A DNA stretch of 64,000 bases, from positions 24,553 to 88,552 of the forward strand of contig JANXTZ010000046.1 of assembly GCA_025352125.1 (NCBI GenBank), read 5' to 3'. The translations under genes were made by a program, and so were the position numbers. This document shows, one piece after another, positions 8,282-17,900 of the stretch; position 1 is the stretch's first letter; each line of letters opens with the position of its first letter. Source of the DNA: Deinococcales bacterium (GTDB taxonomy: Bacteria; Deinococcota; Deinococci; Deinococcales; JAAFIG01). The notes beneath the pieces were generated by a model. That model ran no database searches. It saw only the letters and a list, made by a program, of their open reading frames with translations, and was not told the origin of the DNA.

Positions 8282-9568
8282 ATGCGTAAATCACTGAAAG
8301 TTGGCTTGGCACTGGCTACCGCATTCGGATTCACGGTATTGCTGGCGTCTCAGGCACAAACCGCCAAGGTTTCAATCACGTACTGGCAGTACGCTTTTGA
8401 TTCCAAAGTCAAAATCATGAACACCATCATGGCGGACTTTAATAAGGCAAACCCCGATATTGAAGTCAAGCAAGAAAATTTCCCGTATGACGGTTTCATT
8501 CAAAAAGTTGAGTCGTCTTTGGCGGCAGGTCAAGGTCCTGACGTGGTCAATCTTTTTTATGGTTGGGTGCCGCAATTTGCTGGCAACGGTCTGATTCAAC
8601 TGCCCGAAGCCGATTTTCCAGCCAAGTCGCTCGAGGCAAACGTTGGACCACTCATGAAAGCCTCGAAGATCAACGGCAAGTATTGGGCGCTGCCAACAGC
8701 GGTTCGCACCTTGGCAGTGTTTTACAACAAGGACCTGTTCAAAGCCGCAGGCATCACCAAGCTTCCCAAAACGTGGAATGAACTCTCGAGCGCGGCGCAA
8801 AAAATTCAAAAAACCGATGCGGGAAAAATTCAGATTGCGGGTCTGGCTCTCGCGCCGCAAGGGCAAGACCACCACTTGTTCCGCGAGGTTTTGGTGCGTC
8901 AATGGGGCGGCAAGCCGTACACCGCCGATTACAAGAAAATCACCTACAACTCTGAAGCTGGACTCGAGGCTTGGAAGTTTTACCTCGGCTTGGTGTCTTC
9001 TGGCGCGGCGGCTCGAGGTTTAGATTTATTCCCAGCCTCGACCAATGCGTACCGTGACGCCTTTATTGCGGGTCGGGCGGGTATGATTATTGATGGTTCG
9101 TTCGCCATTGGTTCGATTCGCGGCGGTGCAAAATTCAATTGGGGCGTTTTCGAGCTTCCAGTGAAAGAGGCTGGTGGTTTGCGCAGCAACTTTGGATCGT
9201 ACTGGGTGCACGGTTTGACCCGCAACGCGACGGGTGCAAAATTGGCGGCTGGCGTGAAATTCTTAAAATACCTGACCAGCGAAAAAGTTCAGCGCGACTG
9301 GCTGGCAAACGTTGGTGAGATTCCAGCCAACACCAAGCTTGCCACTGATGCCACATTGCGCAAAGACCCCATTTTTGGACCGTTCGTGGCGACCCTGCCA
9401 TTTGCCCACGCGACCTTCTTCGCCAACGAAGCCGACCAACGCAAAGCCATTTGGGACGCTGCCGACAGCGTTTGGCTGACCAAAGCCGACCCAGCCAAAT
9501 CACTGGCGCAAGCCGCCGCGACCGAGCAAAAAGTCTACGACGATTACTTTGCATCGATCAAAAAGTAA
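8282..9568 (+). CDS. Carbohydrate ABC transporter substrate-binding protein
   Basis: A 428-residue extracellular solute-binding protein (family 1, CUT1 type). Residues 1-27 form a signal peptide ending near SQAQTAK. The mature N-terminus (ITYWQYAF...FNKANPDIEVKQ) and GQGPDVVNLFYGW are characteristic, as is the C-terminal LKYLTSEKVQRDWL helix. It probably binds an oligosaccharide. A ribosome binding site (AAGGGG) precedes the ATG. It begins an operon with a small exported protein and two permeases. CTCGAG is sparse here (four in the gene). Confidence 0.9.
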   Translation: MRKSLKVGLALATAFGFTVLLASQAQTAKVSITYWQYAFDSKVKIMNTIMADFNKANPDIEVKQENFPYDGFIQKVESSLAAGQGPDVVNLFYGWVPQFAGNGLIQLPEADFPAKSLEANVGPLMKASKINGKYWALPTAVRTLAVFYNKDLFKAAGITKLPKTWNELSSAAQKIQKTDAGKIQIAGLALAPQGQDHHLFREVLVRQWGGKPYTADYKKITYNSEAGLEAWKFYLGLVSSGAAARGLDLFPASTNAYRDAFIAGRAGMIIDGSFAIGSIRGGAKFNWGVFELPVKEAGGLRSNFGSYWVHGLTRNATGAKLAAGVKFLKYLTSEKVQRDWLANVGEIPANTKLATDATLRKDPIFGPFVATLPFAHATFFANEADQRKAIWDAADSVWLTKADPAKSLAQAAATEQKVYDDYFASIKK

Positions 9569-9627
9569 TTCAATTCTCGAGGTGCATATCCTGCATCTCG
9601 AGTTTTATGTTGTCAGGGAGGCTATCA

Positions 9628-10125
9628 ATGCGTCACTCGGGTTTGTTGATTCTGGTCGTGATTCTTGGTTGTGTCGTGATGGCACAAGGTAACCGTGTGC
9701 TCGAGAAGGCAAGTGGATTTTCGTACCTGCTGCCCTCGGGTTGGGTTTCGAAAACCATTCCTGGATACCAGCACAAATTTGCGATGGCACCAGCAACTCA
9801 GGGCTTTGCCCCAAATGTCAATTTTGTCTATGAGGAATTTTCAGGTTCGCTTCCAGATTACGTGAGTGCCAGCAAAAATTCGCTCAAGAAAGTCTTCAAA
9901 AACTTCAAAATTCTCTTTGAAACCCGAGCGCCAACCAAAAACGCAGGTGAAGCCATCAAGATGGGGCTGCAAAATGAACAGCAAGGAAAACTGCTGTTTC
10001 AAGCCTTTTATTTTGTGAACGCCACATCCAAAAAATTTGTCATCACCTGCACAACCCTTCCCAGTCAACGCGCCAAGCTCGAGCCTGATTGCGATGCGTT
10101 GGTCAAATCGTTCACCCTCGAGTGA
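9628..10125 (+). CDS. Small exported protein inside a sugar ABC transporter operon
   Basis: A 165-residue protein with an N-terminal signal peptide (MRHSGLLILVVILGCVVMAQG) and no recognisable catalytic motif. The segment around residues 85-165 ends with Cys-Thr-Thr-Leu-Pro...Ser-Phe-Thr-Leu and looks like a compact alpha/beta fold of the kind seen in PsbP/DcrB-like exported proteins; that comparison is weak. The ATG at 9628 has a strong ribosome binding site (GGAGG). Its stop overlaps the permease start by one base (TGATG), so it belongs to the transporter operon and may assist binding. Confidence 0.75.
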   Translation: MRHSGLLILVVILGCVVMAQGNRVLEKASGFSYLLPSGWVSKTIPGYQHKFAMAPATQGFAPNVNFVYEEFSGSLPDYVSASKNSLKKVFKNFKILFETRAPTKNAGEAIKMGLQNEQQGKLLFQAFYFVNATSKKFVITCTTLPSQRAKLEPDCDALVKSFTLE

Positions 10126-11036
10126 TGACCCCCAAACCGAGCCGAAAAACGTTTAGTCTCGCACAACGCCAAGCCATTTGGGCGTATGTCTTTTTGCTCG
10201 TGCCGATGGCATTTTTTTTGCTGGTGCGGCTGTACCCAGCCTTCTCGAGCCTGCTGTTGAGTCTGCGCGATTACCGTCCATCTCGAGAGGTCAATCCGTT
10301 TATCGGGCTTAAAAACTTTCAGGATATTGCTGCCGACGCCGTGTTCTGGCGTGCCATGATCAACACGCTGCTGTATACAGTGATCGGTGTACCAGCACAA
10401 TTAATCTTAGGCATTTTGGTGGCTTTAATGCTGCAAGGCATCAACAAAGCCAAGGGTTTGTTCAGGGCAATTTACTTCATGCCTTACGTCACGCCCATTG
10501 TTGCCAGTGCTTGGGTCTGGCAGAGTTTTCTCAATCAAAACTTTGGTCCAATCAATCAACTTTTCACACTTTTAGGGCTGCCCAATCAACCTTTTTTCGC
10601 CTCGCCGTATCAAGCCCTTCCCAGCGTGGCGGCGTTCGTGGTCTGGCAGCAACTCGGGTTTCAAATCGTCCTGTTTTTGGCGGGACTTGAAGCCATCCCG
10701 CGCACCTACCTCGAGGCGGCAAGCTTGGACGGCGCGAGTGGCTGGCAGGTGTTCAGGTACATCAAACTGCCTCTGTTAAACCCAACCATTGTTTTCAGCG
10801 TGGTCATTGGCACGACAGGTTTCTTGCAATTGTTTGCCCAGGTGGTCAACATCAATTTTGGTGACCAAGGAGGACCGCTCAACAGCACCCTGACGGTCGC
10901 GGTCTACATTTACAAGGTCGCGTTTCAAGATTTTAAAATGGGTCGTGCATCCGCCATCACTGTGGTGTTGTTTGGCATTATTTTGTTGATTACCGTTTTT
11001 CAATTGCGCGTCTTGCGAAGACGGGTGGATTACTGA
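10125..11036 (+). CDS. Sugar ABC transporter permease (MalF/UgpA type)
   Basis: A 303-residue inner-membrane permease with six transmembrane segments. The EAA loop that contacts the ATPase reads YLEAASLDGASGWQVFRYIK (about 200-219). The ATG at 10125 overlaps the previous stop; the longer in-frame extension back to 10089 lies inside the upstream gene and is rejected. It acts with the permease at 11036. No ATPase gene is linked, so a shared MsmK-type ATPase elsewhere must power it. Confidence 0.9.
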   Translation: MTPKPSRKTFSLAQRQAIWAYVFLLVPMAFFLLVRLYPAFSSLLLSLRDYRPSREVNPFIGLKNFQDIAADAVFWRAMINTLLYTVIGVPAQLILGILVALMLQGINKAKGLFRAIYFMPYVTPIVASAWVWQSFLNQNFGPINQLFTLLGLPNQPFFASPYQALPSVAAFVVWQQLGFQIVLFLAGLEAIPRTYLEAASLDGASGWQVFRYIKLPLLNPTIVFSVVIGTTGFLQLFAQVVNINFGDQGGPLNSTLTVAVYIYKVAFQDFKMGRASAITVVLFGIILLITVFQLRVLRRRVDY

Positions 11037-11869
11037 TGCGCACAACGCCCGCCCCTCGAATCTCGAGCCAGCAAAAGTGGTTGTACGTGGTTTTGACCTT
11101 GGGCAGTCTGTTGACGGCTTTTCCGTTTTTTTGGATGCTTTCCACAAGTTTTAAAACCTATTCGGACGTGTTCCAACCAGGCTTTTTCCCACCCCATCCG
11201 ACACTCGAGAATTACGTCGAGGTGATCTCGAGAACCAGTTTTTTGCGTTGGTTTCTGAATTCTATTTTGGTTGCTGCCGGAACAACGTTTTCGGTCTTGT
11301 TTTTTGATTCGTTGGTCGGGTACACGCTGGCAAAACTCAAGTTTCCAGGCAAGGAAATTATTTTTGTCCTGATCCTCTCGACGCTGATGATCCCCACCGA
11401 AATGCTGGTGATTCCGTGGTTTGTCGGTACGGTGCAGTTGCACATTGCCGACTCGTATTTTGCCATAGCCTTGCCAGGTCTCATCTCGGCGTTTGGCGTC
11501 TTTCTCATGCGCGGATTTTTTGAAGGCATTCCCGACGAACTCTTTGACGCAGCACGGATTGATGGTTTGAGCGAGTTTGGCTTGTTCTGGCGGATTGGTA
11601 TGCCTCTGGTGCGACCCGCCTTGAGTGCGCTGGCAATTTTTACCTTCTTGGGCAATTACAATGCATTCTTGTGGCCACTGATCATCATTCAAAGCGCCTC
11701 AATGCGCACACTTCCCGTCGGTATCGCGCTCTTTTCGGGCGAAACGGGCGGACAGTGGCATCTGATCATGGCAGCCTCGAGCCTCGCCGTGATTCCAGTG
11801 TTGGCGGTGTTTGCAGTGTTTCAAAAGCAGATCATTGAAGGTGTCGTACTGACGGGTGTCAAAGGCTGA
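11036..11869 (+). CDS. Sugar ABC transporter permease (MalG/UgpE type)
   Basis: A 277-residue permease with six transmembrane segments and the EAA-like loop ELFDAARIDGLSEFGLFWRI. FPFFWMLSTSFK near the N-terminus and the terminal Val-Leu-Thr-Gly-Val-Lys-Gly are typical of CUT1 second permeases. The ATG overlaps the stop of the first permease (TGATG). It is the last transporter gene; the ArgH-like gene follows after 19 bp with its own leaderless promoter. Confidence 0.9.
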   Translation: MRTTPAPRISSQQKWLYVVLTLGSLLTAFPFFWMLSTSFKTYSDVFQPGFFPPHPTLENYVEVISRTSFLRWFLNSILVAAGTTFSVLFFDSLVGYTLAKLKFPGKEIIFVLILSTLMIPTEMLVIPWFVGTVQLHIADSYFAIALPGLISAFGVFLMRGFFEGIPDELFDAARIDGLSEFGLFWRIGMPLVRPALSALAIFTFLGNYNAFLWPLIIIQSASMRTLPVGIALFSGETGGQWHLIMAASSLAVIPVLAVFAVFQKQIIEGVVLTGVKG

Positions 11870-11888
11870 ACTCGAGTAAGATGGTCGC

Positions 11889-13361
11889 GTGAGTGACCTC
11901 AGGCGTTGGAGCGAAGATTACGTGGCGCATGTCTTGCGTCCCAATTTTTCGCAAGCCAAACGGTACCTGTTCAAACCGCTTCTCATGGCGAACAAAGCCC
12001 ACACCATCATGCTCGAGCGTTGCGGTTTGCTCGAGCGTTCGCAGGCGCAAAAACTCTTGACTGCACTGCGTGACATCGACGCGGCGGGGTCGCGTTCCTT
12101 CGCGTACTCCGAACGCTTTGAAGATTTGTACTTTGCCGTCGAATCGCGGCTGATCGAACTGGCTGGCGTGGATGCTGGTGGCAATTTGCAGATCGCCCGC
12201 TCGAGAAACGACCTGGATGCCGCCATGATTCGCATGGTCTTGCGCGAAACGATTCTGGGGATTCTCGAGGCGCTGGCAGATTTGCGTCGCGCCCTGATTG
12301 ACCGTGCCCTCGAAAATGTTGATTCGATCATGCCTGGTTACACGCACAATCAACCCGCGCAACCCACAACCCTGGCGCATTATTTGGGCAGCATTGTTTC
12401 GATGCTCGAGCGTGACGCACGGCGCTTTCACATGGCTTTTGGCACGGTCAACCGCAGCCCGCTCGGGGCGGCTGCCATGACCACCACCGGCTTTCCGATT
12501 CGCCGCGACCTCAGCGCCGAGTTGCTCGGTTTTGAGGGTTTGGTGGTTAACGGCATCGACGCGGTGGGCAGTTCTGACCATTCGCTCGAGAGTGTGAATG
12601 CCGTGTTGACCTGCGAATCCAACCTCTCGAGGTTTAATTTTGATCTTCTCACCTGGTCAACCCGCGAGGTCAATTTCTTGCGCGTGCCAGATCAGTTCGT
12701 GCAAATCAGTTCGATCATGCCACAAAAACGCAACCCAGTCGTGCTCGAGCACGTTCGTGCCAAGCTGACCCGGGCGCACGGTGCGGCGTTGACGGTGCTC
12801 GGTTTGGCGCGAAATGTTCCGAACGGTGACATCAACGATGTCGGCGAGCACATGATCAACCCGGTGCTCTCGAGCTATACCGAACTCGACGAGGCGATCA
12901 ACCTGCTCTCGAGCTTGATCGAAACTTGCGGCTTCAACACGCCCCTGATGCTCGAGCGGGCGGGTGAGCATTTCACGACCGCCACGGCGCTGGCAGATTT
13001 TTTGGTGTCAGAATTCAAACTGCCGTTCCGCACCGCGCACCACATCACCTCAACCGTGGTGACTTTGGCATACTCGAGAAACCTGAGCTACCGTGAGGTT
13101 AACGCGGCACTGGTGATTGAAGCTGCCCAGCAGCCGCTGGAGATCACGGACGCGCAAGTGCAAAGCGCCCTCGATCCTCAAAACTTTATTGCCGCCCGCC
13201 GAATTCCTGGCGGCACGGCACGGGAAGCGATTCTGCCATTTTTGTCCGATGCGCAAACCTCGCTCGAGGCGGATGAACGCTGGCGGCGCAGCACCAACGC
13301 CAGTTTGCGTCATGCCAAATCCCATCTCGAGGCAGAGGTTGATTCTGTTCTCGAGGGTTAA
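11889..13361 (+). CDS. Argininosuccinate lyase-family protein (ArgH-like)
   Basis: A 490-residue member of the fumarase/aspartase superfamily, which cleaves C-N or C-O bonds with release of fumarate. Landmarks are ARSRNDL (103-109), YTHNQPAQP (151-159, catalytic Thr-His) and the signature loop SSIMPQKRNP (274-283, catalytic Ser). The N-terminus (about 1-60) diverges from housekeeping ArgH, which normally opens with a Trp-Gly-Gly-Arg-Phe motif and an SxxFDxRL pattern. The position behind a sugar transporter suggests a catabolic relative rather than the arginine-pathway enzyme. The GTG start is preceded at 6 nt by TAAGAT (leaderless). Confidence 0.8.
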   Translation: MSDLRRWSEDYVAHVLRPNFSQAKRYLFKPLLMANKAHTIMLERCGLLERSQAQKLLTALRDIDAAGSRSFAYSERFEDLYFAVESRLIELAGVDAGGNLQIARSRNDLDAAMIRMVLRETILGILEALADLRRALIDRALENVDSIMPGYTHNQPAQPTTLAHYLGSIVSMLERDARRFHMAFGTVNRSPLGAAAMTTTGFPIRRDLSAELLGFEGLVVNGIDAVGSSDHSLESVNAVLTCESNLSRFNFDLLTWSTREVNFLRVPDQFVQISSIMPQKRNPVVLEHVRAKLTRAHGAALTVLGLARNVPNGDINDVGEHMINPVLSSYTELDEAINLLSSLIETCGFNTPLMLERAGEHFTTATALADFLVSEFKLPFRTAHHITSTVVTLAYSRNLSYREVNAALVIEAAQQPLEITDAQVQSALDPQNFIAARRIPGGTAREAILPFLSDAQTSLEADERWRRSTNASLRHAKSHLEAEVDSVLEG

Positions 13362-13394
13362 AAAAGCTTGAGATAAAAGCTACCTCCTTTAGAA

Positions 13395-13448
13395 TGCAAT
13401 AAAACTCCCTTCTCCTGATGTTGGGAGAAGGGTAGGGGATGAGGGTAG
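13395..13448. repeat. Dispersed hairpin repeat, copy 1
   Basis: A 54-bp element beginning GCAATAAAACTCCCTTCTC and ending GGGATGAGGGTAG. CTCCCTTCTCC and its near-complement GGGAGAAGGG form an imperfect hairpin. Related copies lie at 20638-20733 and, inverted, at 40827-40877. Here it sits between the convergent ArgH-like and lipoprotein genes, where it could help termination. Confidence 0.7.
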
Positions 13449-13504
13449 ACCGCATTTTGCTGATTTTGTGTTCGAGATGGAAAATGTTTTAGTCAATATG
13501 CTAC

Positions 13505-14389
13505 TTAAGATTCGGCTGGTTTACCGTTTAACGTCCAGTTCCCTGTGCCGCACCCAGTAATATTAAGTTTCAGAACATCTTTGCCCGAAGTCAACTCGAG
13601 TGCGCCAGAATCGATCAAATCGTCGCTCGAGCAGGCGTCGCTGAGGTGCAAGTCTTTGCCCGTGATGCCAAAAGTTTCTTTGCTGGCGTTTTCGGTCAAG
13701 TTCAGCGAGGTCGAGAAATTGACCTTGCCAGTGTCAAAGTCATCAGAATCGCTGTCAGAATCGGGTTTGTAGGACAGGTTGCTCGAGAAATCCAGGGCGT
13801 AAGTATCCTTTCCCGATTTCAAACCCAGGTTGTACTTTTCGCTGGCAGAGTACGATCCGTTGGTGTTGTTGTTGGTCGCTGTCTCGAGGTTGAAGCTGAT
13901 GGTTGAGGTCACGCCGTCTCTGGTCAAGACGAGTTTGAAATTGCTGAATTTCAGGCTAAAACCACTCTCTGGGTTGTTGTCATCACCGTCTTTGACCTCG
14001 AGCTTGCCCGTCAGGGTGTCGCCGTTTTTGGTGCAATCAAAACTGTAACTCAAATTCGCGGGGTAGCCGTCCTGGTCGGCGTCGGTGCTGTCGTTTGGCA
14101 CGGTGCAGGCATCAGATGCCATCAGGTCTACCGACTGGGCGAACAAACGCCCTCTGGTGCCAACCCCGCTCTGGCGGCTCGCCAGGTTGAGGGCGTCTTT
14201 GGCGGCTTGGAAGGCGCTCGCGCCATTGCCCTTGAAGACCCGCAACGATTGCTGCATCAGGGTTGGAGACAGGCTTTTCAACGATTTCGTGTTTCCCGCG
14301 TCAATGCCGTCACTGACGCCGGTGGTGTTGCAAGCGCCGAGGGTTGCGATAAGACCAATTGCCAGGGTGTGAACGAATATTGCTTTCAT
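13505..14389 (-). CDS. Lipoprotein with acidic Asp/Ser-rich segment
   Basis: A 294-residue exported lipoprotein: signal peptide plus lipobox LGAC (Cys20). The mature protein is rich in Asp, Ser, Thr and Asn, with a DADQDGYP stretch and a DSDSDSDDFDTG stretch that look suited to calcium binding. Beta-strand-like repeats in the C-terminal half suggest a surface beta-sandwich. No family is recognised. A ribosome binding site (CAGGAGG) precedes the ATG. The next gene upstream is another small lipoprotein. Confidence 0.7.
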   Translation of the reverse strand: MKAIFVHTLAIGLIATLGACNTTGVSDGIDAGNTKSLKSLSPTLMQQSLRVFKGNGASAFQAAKDALNLASRQSGVGTRGRLFAQSVDLMASDACTVPNDSTDADQDGYPANLSYSFDCTKNGDTLTGKLEVKDGDDNNPESGFSLKFSNFKLVLTRDGVTSTISFNLETATNNNTNGSYSASEKYNLGLKSGKDTYALDFSSNLSYKPDSDSDSDDFDTGKVNFSTSLNLTENASKETFGITGKDLHLSDACSSDDLIDSGALELTSGKDVLKLNITGCGTGNWTLNGKPAES

Positions 14390-14463
14390 AACAGCCTCCT
14401 GAAAAGTCTCGAGCAGCCTCGAGTCGAGAAAGGTTTTTTAAACCCAAACCGATTGCTTGAGTT

Positions 14464-14865
14464 TTATTTTTTGTCCAAACGAAGCCTGCCGGTTCCGTCG
14501 CTATCACGGATCGTGCCGTCCATGATTTTCTGGGTGCTTTCGGTTGTACCAATAAATTCGGCAGCGTCTTGGTTGTTAACTTTGATCAAAAAACTGACCG
14601 AGTTTTGATCTCGAATTCCGACAATCGTGCCAACCGCTTGGCACTGAGAAAAGTTCTCGTTGCAGTCTTGATAATCGCCGCTCAGCTTGCCGTTGCTTTC
14701 CCGAATCAAATACCGACCTGGAATGATTTTGGCATCAAACTGCGCCGTGCCCTGCCAAGTGCCGCTTAAACCGGCGCCTGGTGTGCCGTTTTGTGGGCAG
14801 GAACTCAAGCTCACAATGCCGATCATGCAACTCAGAACAATCTTGGCTCGCAATAACGTTTTCAT
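14464..14865 (-). CDS. Small lipoprotein of unknown function
   Basis: A 133-residue protein starting MKTLLRAKIVLSCMIGIVSLSSC: signal peptide and lipobox LSSC. The mature part (Gly-Thr-Trp-Gln-Gly-Thr-Ala-Gln-Phe...) resembles the start of a small beta-barrel such as lipocalin-like stress lipoproteins, without a firm match. The reading frame opens at 14943, but the ATG at 14865 has a strong ribosome binding site (GGAGGAAGC) and a correct signal peptide. It may be co-transcribed with the lipoprotein at 13505. Confidence 0.7.
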   Translation of the reverse strand: MKTLLRAKIVLSCMIGIVSLSSCPQNGTPGAGLSGTWQGTAQFDAKIIPGRYLIRESNGKLSGDYQDCNENFSQCQAVGTIVGIRDQNSVSFLIKVNNQDAAEFIGTTESTQKIMDGTIRDSDGTGRLRLDKK

Positions 14866-14993
14866 GCTTCCTCCTGTTGCCAACGCGGTGTTCTGCTTGG
14901 CTGAAGTAAGCTTATGAAACCGTTGTTTTTGAAGTCTCTCCAAAAAATGAGCCGAAGGTCAAAACCTTCAGCTCAAACCAAAATTGGCTTTGC

Positions 14994-17900
14994 TCAAGCG
15001 CTGATTCGAGCACCTCGAGTGGACAGATTCACGTTTGTGGCACGAAGGGCTGCCAGATCGCGTTTGATGGTGGCAACACTGGTGTTTAAGGCATTTGCCA
15101 GGTCTTCGACCGTGGGCAATGCGCCCTGCTCGAGCGCTTGAATGCACAATCGCTCGAGTTGATGTTGTCGGCGTTTGGTTTTGTCAAGAAATTGGTCGTC
15201 TTCGGGTTTGTGAATGACCAAATCCACGTTCAAAAATTCATTTTCTTGCAAAGTTCTGCCCGTTGGGGCGTCTTTGGATGCAAGACGAACACTGATCTTG
15301 AGTTCAAAATGTTGTTCAAATAAACTCAAAATCTTGTTGACCACAGGGATTGCTTTGCGCCATCCAACACGTTGACTTTCTGGATAACTTTGCAGTTCAA
15401 TTTGGGCATGTTTATGGGCTTTTTCAAGGGCGATCAAGGCATTTTTTGGCTCGTCTAGGGCAGTTAAGACTTCAAAGTTCAGCAAATGAAAACGGTAAAA
15501 CCCATCAATGACTACACCTTGATACTGCCCTGATTCTGGAAGGCAGTCTTGCAAGTATTTGAGCGAAGCTCGAGTTGATCCGTTTAAAAATTCGATTTTG
15601 GCAATCAAACGGGTGAACTGCATTTCCTGATTGGGCAATTGATGCAACTTTGATTGCTGTTGTCCCTCACTTGCCAGCACTTGCGCTTCAATCACGCGGT
15701 CTTGCAAAATCATGTTCTCAATCAACCAAACCAAGGCACTCATTTCACCTGTTAAATCTTTGATGTTGGACATCACCTCTCTGGCTTCTCGCAGAAAATC
15801 ATTGGCACGCTCGAGTTGCCCGCCCCAGTGGTGCAACAGTCCAAGTTGAGACATGATAAAACCCTGTCCCTCAAGGTCGCCCAATTCAAGGTATTTCTCG
15901 AGTGCCAACTGAAGTTGCCCTCGTGCCAATTCGGGGTCGCTGTGCAAATATTTATAGAATGCTGTCGCACCCAGGATGTGGGCTTCGGAAAACGTTGCCC
16001 CGATAGCCTTTGAGAGTTCCAGCGCTTGATCGTACAGTTCAATGCCTTTGTTCACGTTGCCAATTTGAAATTGCGTAAAGCCAAAGTTTGAAAGATTTTT
16101 GGCTTCCTCGACCCGTAAGCCAAGTTTGTGGCAAAGCGCGATTGCCCGTTCCAAATACGGTATCGCGTCCCGACAATAGCCTTGACTGCAATAACATGCC
16201 GCAATTCTGCCCAGTGTCAGTGCCTCGCGGTGGGTGTCGAAGTCTTGTTCTGCAAGCCGCAAAGCCGTTTGATATTCGTTCAGGGCGTCTGAGAATTGCC
16301 CCAATTGCGAGAAGGCAAGTCCCAGATTGGCTCGAGCCTCGGGTTCGAGTTTAAGCTGGTGGTCAACGCAAAGTTGAACCGCCAAAATCAAGGGTTCAAG
16401 TGCCAGATCAAAAGGACCACCGCCCGCCAAAAACACCCCGCCTTTGGCAATGAAAACCTGTGCCTGATCGTGGGCATCATGGTTCAATCGCTCGAGCATG
16501 GCGTTATCAATCAACGCCAGTGCCTCGGAGGTGCGCCCAATGCCTGCCAGGGTTTTGGCGCGGCGACAGACCAATTCCAGGCGTTTGCTCGGCAGGCGCT
16601 CAAACAGGGCGTCCAGGCTGGTCATGTCGCGCAGCATTCGTTCAAAACCGTTCTGTACGCCATCGGCACGGATTCGAGCCTCGAGAAACCGTATTTGCTC
16701 CCCAGCATCAAAATCTGTTTGTTCCAGATCGCCGATGGCTTGTAAATCCTGCAAGGCTTGCGGGTAACTATGCAGTGCCAGCGCGTGCTCGGCACAGGTC
16801 AGGCGGTAGCGTTTGGCGAGCAGGTATTGCTCGGCGCGTTCGGCGTGGTTTGCCAGAACCTCCGGTGCGCTCACGCCTGCCACCTCGAGGTTTTGTAGAA
16901 TTTGCAGGTGAAGCTGGCTGGACTGGGTTTTCGAGAGTTGCTGATAGATGGTTGTGCGCAATTGATCGTGGGCAAAGCCAAAACCAGGTTCGATTTCTTG
17001 CAAAAAACCAGTCTGAATCAGGGCATCCAACATGTCGAGCAGTTCTAGGGTTGGGAGTTGCGTCAAGTCTTGCAGCATTTCAAATTCAAATCGCGCCCCA
17101 ATCGCGGCTGCCAGTTGAAGCAGATCGCGGGTTCTGGCTTCCAGGCGCGAGAGCCGCGAGACGATCACCTCGCGCAAACCGGTCGCCAGGGGCATGGTTT
17201 TTAGACGGTTCATCCACAGCGACTGGTCTTCGAGCGCAATTCCAGTCTCGAGCAAAACCTTCAATGTTTGGAGCACAAACATCGGGTTGCCCTGCGAGAC
17301 GTGCTCGAGGTGCGTGACCACTTCGGGCAACAATGCAATGCCCAGAGCCTTTTGCGCCATCTCTTTGATTTTTTCTCGTTTCAAAGCTTGAAGCTCAAGC
17401 CGCGTCGTCAAGGACTGACCCTCAAGATTTTCGATACACTGCCAGACCTCCAGACGCCCGCGTGCCTCGAGGCTGCGAAAACCGATCACCACCACGATTG
17501 GCAGCGACTCGAGAATCCGTCCCAAGCCGGTCAACAGTTCAAGGCTGGGTTCATCCGCCCATTGCAGGTCGTCGATGAAAACCGCCAAAGGCTGAATCCG
17601 AGCCAGGGTTTTGAAGACTTCAATCAGCGATTCACGCAGGCGTTGCGGCTCATGATGTTCCTCGAAGCTGACCTTTGGCGTGCCCGCCAGAAGTTTTGGA
17701 ACCACCCGCGCCGCCTCCTGCAACCAAACCTGCGCAAGTTGAGTGCGTACCATCTCGAGCCTCAACGAACCCAAGTTATCGCCGAGCATCTCCCGAATGA
17801 CACTGTACGGTTCGAGTTGACACCACTCTTGAGCCGTCGCCCGCAGCACATTTTGACCGCGCCAGGTGGCATCGTCGGTCAGGCTCTGGATCAATTTGGT

